From the NCBI GenBank assembly GCA_964504655.1, contig CAZDFD010000070.1:1-23930 (forward strand): DNA of 23,930 bases, in the 5' to 3' direction. Within the stretch, counting starts at the first letter, position 1. Each line of letters begins with the position of its first letter. The stretch is from JANXAZ01 sp964504655 (GTDB lineage Bacteria; Pseudomonadota; Alphaproteobacteria; Geminicoccales; Geminicoccaceae). A program made the translations under genes and the position numbers. Shown in pieces: positions 14,279-21,786 of the stretch. The notes below the pieces were generated by a model. It saw only the letters and a program-made list of their open reading frames with translations, was not told where the DNA came from and ran no database searches.

Positions 14279-15052
14279 TCAGCGGTGGCTGAAGGAGGGC
14301 GCCCGCTTGTCGGCGAACGCGCTCATCCCCTCGCGGCGGTCGGCCGTGGCGAAGGTCGCGTAGAACACCCGCTGCTCGAACCGCACGCCCTCCGCGAGCG
14401 TCGTCTCGAAGGCGACGTTGACCGCCTCCTTGGCCAGCCGGACGATCGGCTGCGACTTCCTGGCGATCTCCTCGCCGAGTGCGAGTGCCTCCTCGAGCAG
14501 CCTGCCGACCGGCACCACCCGCGCCACGAGGTTGGCCCGCTCGGCCTCCTCGGCGCTCATCAGCCGGCCGGTCAGGATCATCTCCATGGCCTTGGACTTG
14601 CCGACCGCGCGGGTCAGCCGCTGGGTGCCGCCGACGCCCGGGATCGTGCCGAGGTTGATCTCCGGCTGGCCGAAGCGGGCGTTGTCGGCCGCCAGGATGA
14701 TGTCGCACATCATCGCGAGCTCGCAGCCGCCGCCGAGCGCGTAGCCGGCGACCGCGGCGATGATCGGCTTCCTGTGCCGGGCGATCCGGTTCCAGGCGCC
14801 GACGAAGTCGGACTCGAGCGCCTGGGCGAAGTCCTTCTCGAGCATCTCCTTGATGTCGGCGCCGGCGGCGAACGCCTTCTCCGAGCCGGTCAGCACCACC
14901 GCCGCCACCTTGGGGTCGGCGTCGAACGCCACGAGGGCCGCCTCGATCTCGGCGATCACCTGCCCGTTCAAGGCGTTGAGCTGCTTCGGCCGGTTCAGCG
15001 TGACGAGCCCCACGGGCCCGCGCGTCTCGACCAGGATCGTCTCGTAGGCCAT
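14279..15052 (-). CDS. Enoyl-CoA hydratase (crotonase family)
   Basis: A 257-residue enoyl-CoA hydratase that adds water to trans-2-enoyl-CoA in fatty-acid beta-oxidation. The crotonase fold motifs are present: LNRPKQLNALN (19-29), AFAAGADIKEM (60-70) for the oxyanion hole, GYALGGGCELAMMCD (103-117) and FGQPEINLGTIPGVGGTQRL (127-146). The two catalytic glutamates are E111 and E131, exactly 20 residues apart, as in the mitochondrial enzyme. The ATG at 15052 has GGAGG five bases upstream. It lies 129 bases after mutM on the same strand. The precise chain-length preference cannot be told. Confidence 0.93.
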   Translation of the reverse strand: MAYETILVETRGPVGLVTLNRPKQLNALNGQVIAEIEAALVAFDADPKVAAVVLTGSEKAFAAGADIKEMLEKDFAQALESDFVGAWNRIARHRKPIIAAVAGYALGGGCELAMMCDIILAADNARFGQPEINLGTIPGVGGTQRLTRAVGKSKAMEMILTGRLMSAEEAERANLVARVVPVGRLLEEALALGEEIARKSQPIVRLAKEAVNVAFETTLAEGVRFEQRVFYATFATADRREGMSAFADKRAPSFSHR

Positions 15053-15181
15053 GCCATCCTCCGGAGCCGCGCGGCGCCGCCGCGGCGGGTCGACCGAGCC
15101 CGGCCGCGCACCAGAGGCGCCGCGGGGCCGCGGCTTCTAGCCCGGCTCGGGCGGCCCCGTCCAGCGCGGCCGGAGCGACCG

Positions 15182-15997
15182 TCAGCGCTGGCACCACGCG
15201 CAGAGATAGGTGGCGCGGCCGGCCTGGACGATGCGTCGGATCGGCCGGCCGCAGGTGAGGCACGGCTCGCCCGCCCGCTCGTAGACCTTGAACTCGCCCT
15301 GGAAGCTGCCGAGCTCGCCGTCGGCCTGGACATAATCGCGCAGGCTCGTGCCACCCTTGGCGATCGCCGCCTCGAGCACCGCCCGGACGGCGGCGGCCAG
15401 CCGGTCGGCGCGCTCGGGCCCGAGCGAGAGCGCCTGGCGGCGGGGCGACAGCCGCGCCGCGAACAGCGCCTCGTTGGCGTAGATGTTGCCGACCCCGACG
15501 ACCAGGCGCTGGTCCATGAGCGCCACCTTGAGCGGAACCCTTCGGCCGCGCAGCAGCCGGAGCAGGACCGCCCCGTCGAAGCCGCGGTCGAGCGGCTCGA
15601 CACCCAGACCCCGGAGCAGCCGGTGCTCGGCCAACCGGTCGCTCGGCCAGAGGTCGAGCATGCCGAACCGGCGCGGGTCGACGAAACGCAGGACCGTGCC
15701 GTCCTCGAAGCCGAAGGTCAGGTGCTCGTGCGGGCCGCGCGGCGCGCCGTCGAGCATCAGGCGACCGGACATCCCCAGATGCAGGAGCAGGGTCGAGCCG
15801 CCCTCGAGGCCCGCCAGGATGTACTTGGCGCGCCGGCCGACACCCAGCAACCGGCGGCCGAGGAGCCGCTCGCCGAGCCGCTCGGGCAGGGCGAAGCGGA
15901 GGTCGGCCCGGCGCTGCTCCACGGCCAGGATCCGCCGCCCGACCAGCCGCCGCGCCAGACCGCGCGCGATCGTCTCGACCTCGGGCAGCTCCGGCAC
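15182..15997 (-). CDS. mutM: Formamidopyrimidine-DNA glycosylase (Fpg)
   Basis: A base-excision repair glycosylase/AP lyase that removes 8-oxoguanine and ring-opened purines. The 271-residue protein begins with the catalytic PELPEVETI (Pro2, Glu3 after the initiator), has K58 in GRRAKY, the helix-two-turn-helix block NIYANEALFAARLSP (171-185), and a C-terminal zinc finger C246-x2-C249-x16-C266-x2-C269. The start is GTG at 15997 with GGAGGGGG upstream; the conserved Pro must be residue 2, which fixes this start. It is divergent from ubiE across 94 bases. Confidence 0.97.
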   Translation of the reverse strand: MPELPEVETIARGLARRLVGRRILAVEQRRADLRFALPERLGERLLGRRLLGVGRRAKYILAGLEGGSTLLLHLGMSGRLMLDGAPRGPHEHLTFGFEDGTVLRFVDPRRFGMLDLWPSDRLAEHRLLRGLGVEPLDRGFDGAVLLRLLRGRRVPLKVALMDQRLVVGVGNIYANEALFAARLSPRRQALSLGPERADRLAAAVRAVLEAAIAKGGTSLRDYVQADGELGSFQGEFKVYERAGEPCLTCGRPIRRIVQAGRATYLCAWCQR

Positions 15998-16030
15998 CGA
16001 GCCCCCTCCCTCCGCCACCCCGCGGGCGCC

Positions 16031-16059
16031 TTGCCCGGCCGCCGGCCGCCGCGTACATC
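16031..16059 (+). promoter_or_regulatory. Promoter candidate for the ubiE-ubiB-coaBC-dut operon
   Basis: TTGCCC (4 of 6) and TACATC (3 of 6) are separated by exactly 17 bases. The start site would be near 16066, inside a small palindrome GCGAC-G-GTCGC (16060-16070), and about 26 bases before the ubiE ATG. The matches are modest. Confidence 0.35.
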
Positions 16060-16091
16060 GCGACGGTCGCAACGGAGCGGTCGCTGTCTGC

Positions 16092-16865
16092 ATGAGCGCC
16101 CAGGACCCGGCAAGCGCCGCCGACCGGCTCGCCGCCTCGTTCGGCTTCGAGCCGGTCGAGCCGGCCGCCAAGGCGGCCCGCGTCCGCGGCGTCTTCGAGC
16201 GGGTCGCGAGCCGCTACGACCTCATGAACGATCTGATGAGCGCGGGCATCCACCGGCTCTGGAAGGAGGCGCTGCTCGACTGGCTGATGCCGCGACCGGG
16301 GCTGCACCTGGTCGACGTCGCCGGCGGCACGGGCGACGTCGCGCAGCGGCTCTTGGCCCGGCTCGCCGGCCGCGCCCGGGTCACGGTCGTCGACGCCAAT
16401 CCGGCCATGGTGGCGGTCGGCCGCGACCGGGCGCTCGACGCCGGCCGGCTCGACGGGCTCGACTGGGTGGTGGGCGACGCCGAGCGGCTGCCGCTGCCGA
16501 ACTCCGCGCTCGACGCCTACACGATCGCCTTCGGCATCCGCAACGTCACCCGGATCGACCGGGCGCTCGCCGAGGCACGCCGCGTGCTCCGCCCGGGCGG
16601 CCGCTTCCTCTGCCTCGAGTTCTCGCGCCTCGTGCTGCCGATCCTCGAGCCCGCCTACGATCTCTACTCCTTCCGCGTCCTGCCGGCGCTCGGCGGGCTC
16701 GTGGCCGGCGACGCGGCCAGCTACCGCTACCTCGCCGAGAGCATCCGCCGCTTCCCCGACCAGCGCACCTTCGCGGCGCTGATCGAGCAGGCCGGCCTCG
16801 AGCGCGTGCGCTGGCGCAACCTCTCGGGCGGGATCGCCGCGATCCATTCCGCCTGGCGGCTCTGA
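16092..16865 (+). CDS. ubiE: UbiE, ubiquinone/menaquinone C-methyltransferase
   Basis: A SAM-dependent C-methyltransferase of ubiquinone (and, where present, menaquinone) synthesis, 257 residues. The family signature YDLMNDLMSAGIHRLWK lies at 42-58, SAM motif I VDVAGGTGD at 74-82, the second signature YTIAFGIRNV at 143-152, LRPGGRFLCLEFS at 166-178, and the C-terminal NLSGGIAAIHSAWRL. The ATG at 16092 has only a weak ribosome site. It is followed after 6 bases by ubiB, so both quinone genes are made together. Confidence 0.96.
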   Translation: MSAQDPASAADRLAASFGFEPVEPAAKAARVRGVFERVASRYDLMNDLMSAGIHRLWKEALLDWLMPRPGLHLVDVAGGTGDVAQRLLARLAGRARVTVVDANPAMVAVGRDRALDAGRLDGLDWVVGDAERLPLPNSALDAYTIAFGIRNVTRIDRALAEARRVLRPGGRFLCLEFSRLVLPILEPAYDLYSFRVLPALGGLVAGDAASYRYLAESIRRFPDQRTFAALIEQAGLERVRWRNLSGGIAAIHSAWRL

Positions 16866-16871
16866 GCCCGG

Positions 16872-18380
16872 ATGCTCAGGGGCGCGCGCAACCTGGCGCG
16901 GCTGGTGGCGGGGGCGCGCTGTCTCGCCCGCCACAACGCCCTCTTCCCGATGGAGCTGGTGCCGCAGCTCGCCCCGGCGCTGCGGCTCGCCGAGCGGCTC
17001 GCCGACCGGCGCGCCCCGGGCCGCCCGGGCGAGCGGCTGGCGCGGGCGCTGCAGGAGCTCGGCCCCGCCTTCATCAAGCTCGGCCAGAGCCTCGCCACCC
17101 GCGCCGACCTCCTGGGCGAGGGCATCGCCCGCGATCTCTCGCTCCTGCAGGATCGGCTGCCGCCCTTCCCGAGCGAGGCCGCCCGCGCCACCGTCGAGCG
17201 CGACCTGCAGCAGCCGCTCGGAGCGCTCTTCGCGAGCTTCGAGGACCGGCCGGTGGCGGCCGCCTCGATCGCCCAGGTGCACTTCGCCACCACCACCGAG
17301 GGCGAGCCCGTGGCGGTCAAGGTGCTCCGCCCCGGAATCGAGGAGGCGATCGCCCGCGACCTCGACCTCGTCCTGTGGACGGCGGAGTGGGCCGAGCGGC
17401 TGCACCCGCCGCTCCGCCGCTACAAGCCGGTCGAGGCGGTGCGCCTCCTGGCCCGCTCGACCCGCCGCGAGATGGACCTCCGCCTGGAGGCGGCGGCGGC
17501 CGCCGAGTTCGCCCAGAACAACCGGGACGCGCAGGGCTTCCGGGTGCCGCGAGTCGACTGGCGGCGGACCGGACGCCGGGTGGTGACCTTCGAGCGGGTC
17601 GAGGGGCTGCCGGCCGACGAGCGCGAGCGGCTCGTGGCCGCCGGGCTCGACCCCGACGCCATCCTCGAGCGGGCGGCCGTGGTGTTCTTCAACCAGGTGT
17701 TCCGCGACGGCTTCTTCCACGCCGACATGCATCCCGGCAACATGCTGATCGACCCGAAAACGGGCGACATCGTGGCGCTCGACTTCGGCATCATGGGCCG
17801 GCTCGATCTCACCGACCGGAGGAACCTCGCCGAGGTGCTCCTGGGCTTCCTCGAGCGCGACTATGCGCGGGTGGCCGACGTCTTCTTCCGAGCGGGATTC
17901 CTGCCGCCCGACCAGGACCGGGCCGCCTTCACCCAGGCCTGCCGGGCGCTCGGCGAGCCGATCCTGGGCCTGCCCCTGAGCGAGATCTCCTTCGGGCGGC
18001 TGCTCGGCCAGCTCCTGGCCACCGCCGAGGAGTTCGAGATGGAGACCCAGCCCCAGCTCCTGCTCCTGCAGAAGACCATGGTGGTGGCCGAGGGCGTGGG
18101 CCGGGCCCTCAACCCGACGGTCAACATCTGGGCCCTCGCCCGGCCGCTCGTCGAGGCCTGGATGCGCGACAATCTCGGCCCCGAGGCGCAGCTCAAGGAG
18201 GCCGTGGCCGAGGGCGTGCAGACGCTCCGCCGCCTGCCCGCCACGCTCGGCCGGATCGAGCGGCTGCTGGAGCCCTCGGCCGCCCGCCCGTCGGGCGAGG
18301 CGGGCGCCCTGCCCGCGGGGCGGCTGGGCCTGCTCCTGGCCGCGGCCCTGGGCCTGCTGCTCGGCCTTGCCTTGGGCTGA
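16872..18380 (+). CDS. ubiB: UbiB, atypical ADCK-family kinase-like protein of ubiquinone synthesis
   Basis: UbiB is a membrane-associated atypical kinase/ATPase needed for ubiquinone synthesis. The 502-residue protein shows the hallmark KxGQ motif (K69-Q72 in AFIKLGQSLATRADLL), the alanine-rich AAAS loop in place of a normal glycine-rich loop (129-132), K150 in VAVKVLRP, E200 in REMDLRLEA, the catalytic HADMHPGN (283-290) and DFG (304-306). The last 20 or so residues (from about 482) are Leu/Ala/Gly-rich and form a membrane segment. The length matches the family. It overlaps nothing and is followed by coaBC after 65 bases carrying a tandem repeat. Confidence 0.96.
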   Translation: MLRGARNLARLVAGARCLARHNALFPMELVPQLAPALRLAERLADRRAPGRPGERLARALQELGPAFIKLGQSLATRADLLGEGIARDLSLLQDRLPPFPSEAARATVERDLQQPLGALFASFEDRPVAAASIAQVHFATTTEGEPVAVKVLRPGIEEAIARDLDLVLWTAEWAERLHPPLRRYKPVEAVRLLARSTRREMDLRLEAAAAAEFAQNNRDAQGFRVPRVDWRRTGRRVVTFERVEGLPADERERLVAAGLDPDAILERAAVVFFNQVFRDGFFHADMHPGNMLIDPKTGDIVALDFGIMGRLDLTDRRNLAEVLLGFLERDYARVADVFFRAGFLPPDQDRAAFTQACRALGEPILGLPLSEISFGRLLGQLLATAEEFEMETQPQLLLLQKTMVVAEGVGRALNPTVNIWALARPLVEAWMRDNLGPEAQLKEAVAEGVQTLRRLPATLGRIERLLEPSAARPSGEAGALPAGRLGLLLAAALGLLLGLALG

Positions 18381-18394
18381 GCCGGCGTCACACT

Positions 18395-18440
18395 CGGGCC
18401 GGTGCCACGAGCGGAGGCGGGCCGGTGCCACGAGCGGAGG
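18395..18440 (+). repeat. Perfect 23-bp tandem duplication carrying the coaBC ribosome-binding site
   Basis: Bases 18395-18417 and 18418-18440 are identical over 23 bp. Each copy ends in GCGGAGG, a ribosome-binding sequence, and contains a GTG. The first GGAGG is 7 bases before the GTG at 18425, and the second is 5 bases before the GTG at 18446. Both GTGs are in the coaBC frame, so the duplication creates two well-served starts 21 bases apart. Confidence 0.95.
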
Positions 18441-18445
18441 CGAGC

Positions 18446-19660
18446 GTGCACCCCAAGCGCGTGCTGCTCGTGATCGGCGGCGGGATCGCCGCCTACAAGT
18501 GCCTGGAGCTGATCCGTCGGCTCAAGGAGCGCGGCGTCCTGGTGCGCTGCGTGCTCACCCGGGCGGCCAAAGAGCTCGTGAGCCCGCTCGCGGTCGCGGC
18601 GCTCTCGGGCGAGCAGGTCTTCGACGAGCTGTTCTCGCTCACCGACGAGGCCCAGATGGGCCACATCGGCCTGTCGCGCGAGGCCGACCTCGTGGTGGTG
18701 GCGCCCGCCACCGCCGACCTCCTGGCCAGGATGGCCGCGGGCCTCGCCGACGATCTGGCCACCACCCTCCTGCTCGCGACCGACAAGCCGGTGCTGGTGG
18801 CGCCGGCCATGAACCCGCAGATGTGGGCGCACCCCGCGACCCGCCGCAACCTCGCCCGGCTGGAGGCCGACGGGATCGAGATCGTCGGCCCGGCGGCGGG
18901 CGACATGGCCTGCGGCGAGACCGGCCCCGGACGGCTGGTCGAGCCGGCCGAGCTCCTCGAGGCGATCCTGGCCCGCCTCGAGCCCGCCGCCCGAGGGCTT
19001 TTGGGGGTGCGGGCGCTGGTCACGAGCGGGCCCACCCACGAGCCGATCGACCCGGTGCGCTACCTCGCCAACCGCAGCTCGGGCCGGCAGGGCCACGCGA
19101 TCGCGGCCGCCCTGGCCCGCGCCGGCGCCACGGTCACCCTCGTGTCGGGCCCGGTGGCGATCGCCGATCCGCCGGGGGTGCGCACGGTGCGGGTCGAGAC
19201 CGCGCGGCAGATGCACGAGGCCTGCCTCGCGGCGCTGCCGGTCGAGGTGGCGGTCTGCGCCGCCGCGGTCGCCGACTGGCGGCCGGAGGCCGCGACCGCG
19301 GCCAAGCTCAAGAAGGAGGAGGGCCGCGGCCCGCCGGCCCTGCACCTAGTCGAGAACCCGGACATCCTGGCGGCGCTCGCCCGCCACCCGACGCAGCGCC
19401 CGCGTCTGGTCGTGGGCTTCGCCGCCGAGACCGGCGGGCTCGAGGCCGAGGCCCGCGCCAAGCGGGCCAAGAAGGGCTGCGACTGGATCCTGGCCAACGA
19501 CGTCTCGGAGGGCACGGGCGTGCTCGGCGGCAGCCACAACCAGATCCTGTTCCTGACCGGCGACGGTCCGGCCGAGCCCTGGGAACCGATGAGCAAGGAG
19601 GAGGTGGCGCTCCGGCTCGTGGACCGGATCGCCGCGGCGATCGGACGGGAGAGCCCGTGA
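18446..19660 (+). CDS. coaBC: CoaBC, bifunctional phosphopantothenoylcysteine synthetase/decarboxylase
   Basis: It catalyses two steps of coenzyme A synthesis: joining cysteine to 4'-phosphopantothenate and decarboxylating the product. From the GTG at 18446 it has 404 residues. The N-terminal CoaC flavoprotein domain has GGGIAAYK (11-18), His73 in MGHIGL, PAMNPQMW (120-127) and Cys156 in GDMACG. These correspond to H75, N125 and C158 of the E. coli enzyme with a constant offset of two. The CoaB domain starts at SGPTHEPIDPVRYLANRSSG (194-213) and has AAAVADWRP and the KLKK lysines (287-290). An upstream in-frame GTG at 18425 adds seven residues and also has a ribosome site. The stop overlaps dut (GTGA). 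Confidence 0.97.
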   Translation: MHPKRVLLVIGGGIAAYKCLELIRRLKERGVLVRCVLTRAAKELVSPLAVAALSGEQVFDELFSLTDEAQMGHIGLSREADLVVVAPATADLLARMAAGLADDLATTLLLATDKPVLVAPAMNPQMWAHPATRRNLARLEADGIEIVGPAAGDMACGETGPGRLVEPAELLEAILARLEPAARGLLGVRALVTSGPTHEPIDPVRYLANRSSGRQGHAIAAALARAGATVTLVSGPVAIADPPGVRTVRVETARQMHEACLAALPVEVAVCAAAVADWRPEAATAAKLKKEEGRGPPALHLVENPDILAALARHPTQRPRLVVGFAAETGGLEAEARAKRAKKGCDWILANDVSEGTGVLGGSHNQILFLTGDGPAEPWEPMSKEEVALRLVDRIAAAIGRESP

Positions 19661-20148
19661 GCGCGCCGGCCCGCGTCGCGGTCGAGCGGCTGCCGCACGC
19701 CCAGGGTCTGCCGCTCCCGGCCTATGCGAGCTCTGGTGCCGCCGGCCTCGACCTCCTGGCGGCCCTGCCCGAGGACCGCCCGCTCGAGCTCGCCCCGGGA
19801 GCGCGCGCGCTGGTCCCGACCGGGCTCCGGATCGCGATCCCGGAGGGCTACGAGGCGCAGGTCCGGCCGCGCTCGGGCCTGGCGCTGCGCCTGGGTCTGA
19901 CCGTGCTCAACGCCCCGGGCACGATCGACAGCGACTATCGGGGCGAACTCGGCGTGCTGCTCGTCAACCTCGGCGCCGCGACGGTCACCCTCCGGCGCGG
20001 CGAGCGGATCGCCCAGCTCGTGCTGGCTCCCGTCGCCCGTCTCGCCTGGGACGAGCGCCCCGTGGCGCCGGACGCCACCGCCCGCGGCACCGGCGGCTTC
20101 GGCTCGACCGGCACCCGGCCCTCGCCCGGTGCCGAGCCGGCCGGCTGA
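19657..20148 (+). CDS. dut: Deoxyuridine 5'-triphosphate nucleotidohydrolase (dUTPase)
   Basis: A homotrimeric enzyme that hydrolyses dUTP to dUMP and pyrophosphate, keeping uracil out of DNA and feeding dTMP synthesis. The 163-residue protein has all five family motifs in order: GAAGLDLLA (27-35), RPRSGLALR (70-78), NAPGTIDSDYRGE (85-97) with the catalytic Asp, GERIAQLVL (115-123) and the C-terminal glycine-rich RGTGGFGSTG (143-152). The GTG at 19657 overlaps the coaBC stop, and its own TGA shares a base with the ATG of the next gene, so three genes are translationally linked. Confidence 0.97.
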   Translation: MSAPARVAVERLPHAQGLPLPAYASSGAAGLDLLAALPEDRPLELAPGARALVPTGLRIAIPEGYEAQVRPRSGLALRLGLTVLNAPGTIDSDYRGELGVLLVNLGAATVTLRRGERIAQLVLAPVARLAWDERPVAPDATARGTGGFGSTGTRPSPGAEPAG

Positions 20149-20612
20149 TGCTCGGTCCGACCGGCAGCGACCGCCGCCTCCAGCTCGCCACCCTGGCGGT
20201 GCTCGACATCGCCCTGCACGCCGGCGGCGGACCGGTCCAGAGCAAGGACACCGCCGGCCGGCTCGGCCTGCCGCGACGGCACCTCGAGCAGCTCATGCAG
20301 CAGCTCGTCAAGGCCGGGCTCCTCAAGGGTGTGCGCGGGCCGCGGGGCGGCTACCGGCTGGCGCGCGAGCGGCGGCGGGTGAGCGTGGCCGACATCCTCC
20401 TGGCGCTCCAGGCGGAGCGCGAGGCGGGCGAGCCGTCGGCGAGCCCGGAGGCCGCCCAGGCGCTCGCCCGCGACGTCCTGGCGCCGCTCTGGGCCGAGCT
20501 CGAGGCGACGCTGGTCGAGCGGCTGGCCGCCGTCTCGCTCGAGGACCTGTGCGAGCGCGCCGCGGCCGCCGGCCGCGCCCCCCGCGCCCAGGACGTCGAC
20601 TTCGTGATCTGA
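20148..20612 (+). CDS. Rrf2-family transcriptional regulator lacking the Fe-S cysteines
   Basis: A 154-residue Rrf2/IscR-type DNA-binding protein. The winged helix runs from about 10 to 75, with the recognition region LGLPRRHLEQLMQQLVKAGLLKGVRGPRGGYRLAR (39-73), where GPRGGYRL is the family wing motif. In iron-sulfur members, three cysteines lie between about residues 92 and 106. Here that stretch is EAGEPSASPEAAQ, and the only cysteine in the protein is C135, so a [2Fe-2S] cluster of the usual kind is unlikely. The ATG overlaps the dut stop (TGATG), and the gene ends the operon ahead of a good terminator. The target genes are not known. Confidence 0.88.
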   Translation: MLGPTGSDRRLQLATLAVLDIALHAGGGPVQSKDTAGRLGLPRRHLEQLMQQLVKAGLLKGVRGPRGGYRLARERRRVSVADILLALQAEREAGEPSASPEAAQALARDVLAPLWAELEATLVERLAAVSLEDLCERAAAAGRAPRAQDVDFVI

Positions 20613-20628
20613 GCGGACGGGCGTCGCT

Positions 20629-20658
20629 ATTGCCGGTGCGCCACAGGGTATCGGCAAT
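20629..20658 (+). other. Inverted repeat after the Rrf2 gene
   Basis: ATTGCCG and CGGCAAT form a perfect 7-bp dyad with 16 bases between the arms, just before the intrinsic terminator. It could be a second RNA hairpin or a protein-binding site. Nothing decides between the two. Confidence 0.35.
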
Positions 20659-20663
20659 CGCGT

Positions 20664-20701
20664 GCCGCCCGCCCCGCCGGCGCATGCACGGGCGGCTTTT
20701 T
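20664..20701 (+). terminator. Intrinsic terminator of the ubiE-to-Rrf2 operon
   Basis: A perfect 8-bp stem, GCCGCCCG (20664-20671) and CGGGCGGC (20689-20696), with a 17-base loop is followed directly by five T. This is the only structure in the window with both a GC stem and a T run. Confidence 0.75.
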
Positions 20702-20735
20702 CGCAACTGCGAAAGCATCGCGCCGGCTCTATACG
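20699..20735 (+). promoter_or_regulatory. Palindrome and -10 element upstream of the EamA gene
   Basis: TTTCGCA-AC-TGCGAAA (20699-20714) is a perfect 16-bp palindrome. TATACG at 20730-20735 is a fair -10 element (4 of 6), and the matching -35 position (20707-20712, CTGCGA) is poor and lies inside the palindrome. A regulator binding there would directly affect the EamA promoter, whose transcript would start about 25 bases before the ATG at 20768. The neighbouring Rrf2 protein is a candidate binder, by position only. Confidence 0.4.
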
Positions 20736-20767
20736 CAGCATCGATCGACCTGCGGACCTGCCGACCG

Positions 20768-21706
20768 ATGACCAACTCCCCTGCCCTCGCGGCACCCGCT
20801 CCGGCGGTCGGCCGGGCGGTCGCGCTGGCGCTCTTGAGCTATCTCTGCTTCTCGACCGCCGACGCGCTCGTCAAGCTCGCCGCGCGGCAGCTCGCGGTCG
20901 AGCAGATCGCGCTCTTGATGAGCGGCTTCGCGCTCCTGCCGGTGCTGGCCCTGACCCGCGGCGTCGGCGGCCTCGGGGCGCTGCGGCCGCGCCGGCCCGG
21001 GCTCGTGCTCCTGCGCGGGATCCTGACCGCGCTCTGCGCGCTCGCCGCTTGGCGCGCCTTCGCCCTCCTGCCGCTCGCCGACGCCTACGCGATCCTGTTC
21101 CTGGCGCCGATCCTGGTCACCGCCTTCTCGGCCCTGTTCCTCGGCGAGCAGGTCGGCTGGCGGCGCTGGTCGGCCTCGACCGTGGGCTTCGTGGGCGTGC
21201 TCGTGATGGTCCGCCCGGACTTCGACGGGCTCGGTGCCGGCCACCTCCTGGCGCTGGTCGCAGCCGCCCTCGGGGCCGCCTCCTTCTGCGTCCTCAAGCG
21301 CATCGGCAACGGCGAGACCAGTGCCGCGATCCTGCTCGCCCTGTTCCTCTCGATCGCCCTGATCGCCGCCCCGGGTGCCGTCCTCGCCTGGCGGCCGCTC
21401 GCCGCCCACGATCTCGGGGCGGTGGCCCTGGCCGGCCTGCTCATGGGCGCGGGCCAGGCGGCCCTCGTGCTCGCCACCCGCGAGGCGCCGGCCTCGGTCG
21501 TGGCCCCCTTCCAGTACAGCCAGATGCTCTGGGCGGTGGTGCTCGGCTTCCTGGTGTTCGGCGACCGGCCGACGCCGACCCTGTTCCTCGGCATGGCGCT
21601 GGTGGTCGCGAGCGGGCTCTACATCCTCTGGCGCGAGCGGGTCCGGCGCGGCTCCGTCACGCTCGGGGCGGCCCGCGGCGAGGTCACCGCGCGGGCGGCG
21701 CGCTGA
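20768..21706 (+). CDS. EamA/DMT-superfamily transporter
   Basis: A 312-residue inner-membrane protein of the drug/metabolite transporter superfamily, usually exporters of amino acids or small metabolites. It contains about ten hydrophobic segments in two EamA halves. The first half runs from about residue 15 to 145 and includes SYLCFSTADALVKLAARQ, LPLADAYAILFLAPILVTAFSALFLGEQVG and VGFVGVLVMVRPDF. The second runs from about 155 to 295 and includes REAPASVVAPFQYSQMLWAVVLGFLVFGDRPT. The C-terminus is short and basic. The ATG at 20768 is chosen because the promoter and terminator lie upstream; an ATG at 20684 lies inside the terminator. The ribosome site is weak. The substrate is unknown. Confidence 0.9.
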   Translation: MTNSPALAAPAPAVGRAVALALLSYLCFSTADALVKLAARQLAVEQIALLMSGFALLPVLALTRGVGGLGALRPRRPGLVLLRGILTALCALAAWRAFALLPLADAYAILFLAPILVTAFSALFLGEQVGWRRWSASTVGFVGVLVMVRPDFDGLGAGHLLALVAAALGAASFCVLKRIGNGETSAAILLALFLSIALIAAPGAVLAWRPLAAHDLGAVALAGLLMGAGQAALVLATREAPASVVAPFQYSQMLWAVVLGFLVFGDRPTPTLFLGMALVVASGLYILWRERVRRGSVTLGAARGEVTARAAR

Positions 21707-21786
21707 GGCTTTGCGGGCCGGCCGCGGCGGGCTAAGTCTCGCCCCGGCCGGGCATCCCCCCGGCCGCCGACCGGGCCGCGGCAGCC

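Noticed and set aside
13791..18431. A minus-strand open frame of about 1550 codons.
   Set aside because: It is antisense to ubiE and ubiB and out of frame with the real minus-strand genes mutM, the hydratase and rpsT. There are no domains in its translation.
14285..19660. A plus-strand open frame of nearly 1800 codons that reads into coaBC.
   Set aside because: Only the last 404 codons are coaBC. The rest is antisense to mutM and the enoyl-CoA hydratase or out of frame with ubiE and ubiB, and its translation is low-complexity Arg/Ala/Gly/Pro typical of shadow frames at this GC.
20684..20767. An earlier ATG for the EamA transporter that adds 28 residues.
   Set aside because: It lies in the loop of the intrinsic terminator and upstream of the likely transcription start, and the added residues are not membrane-like.
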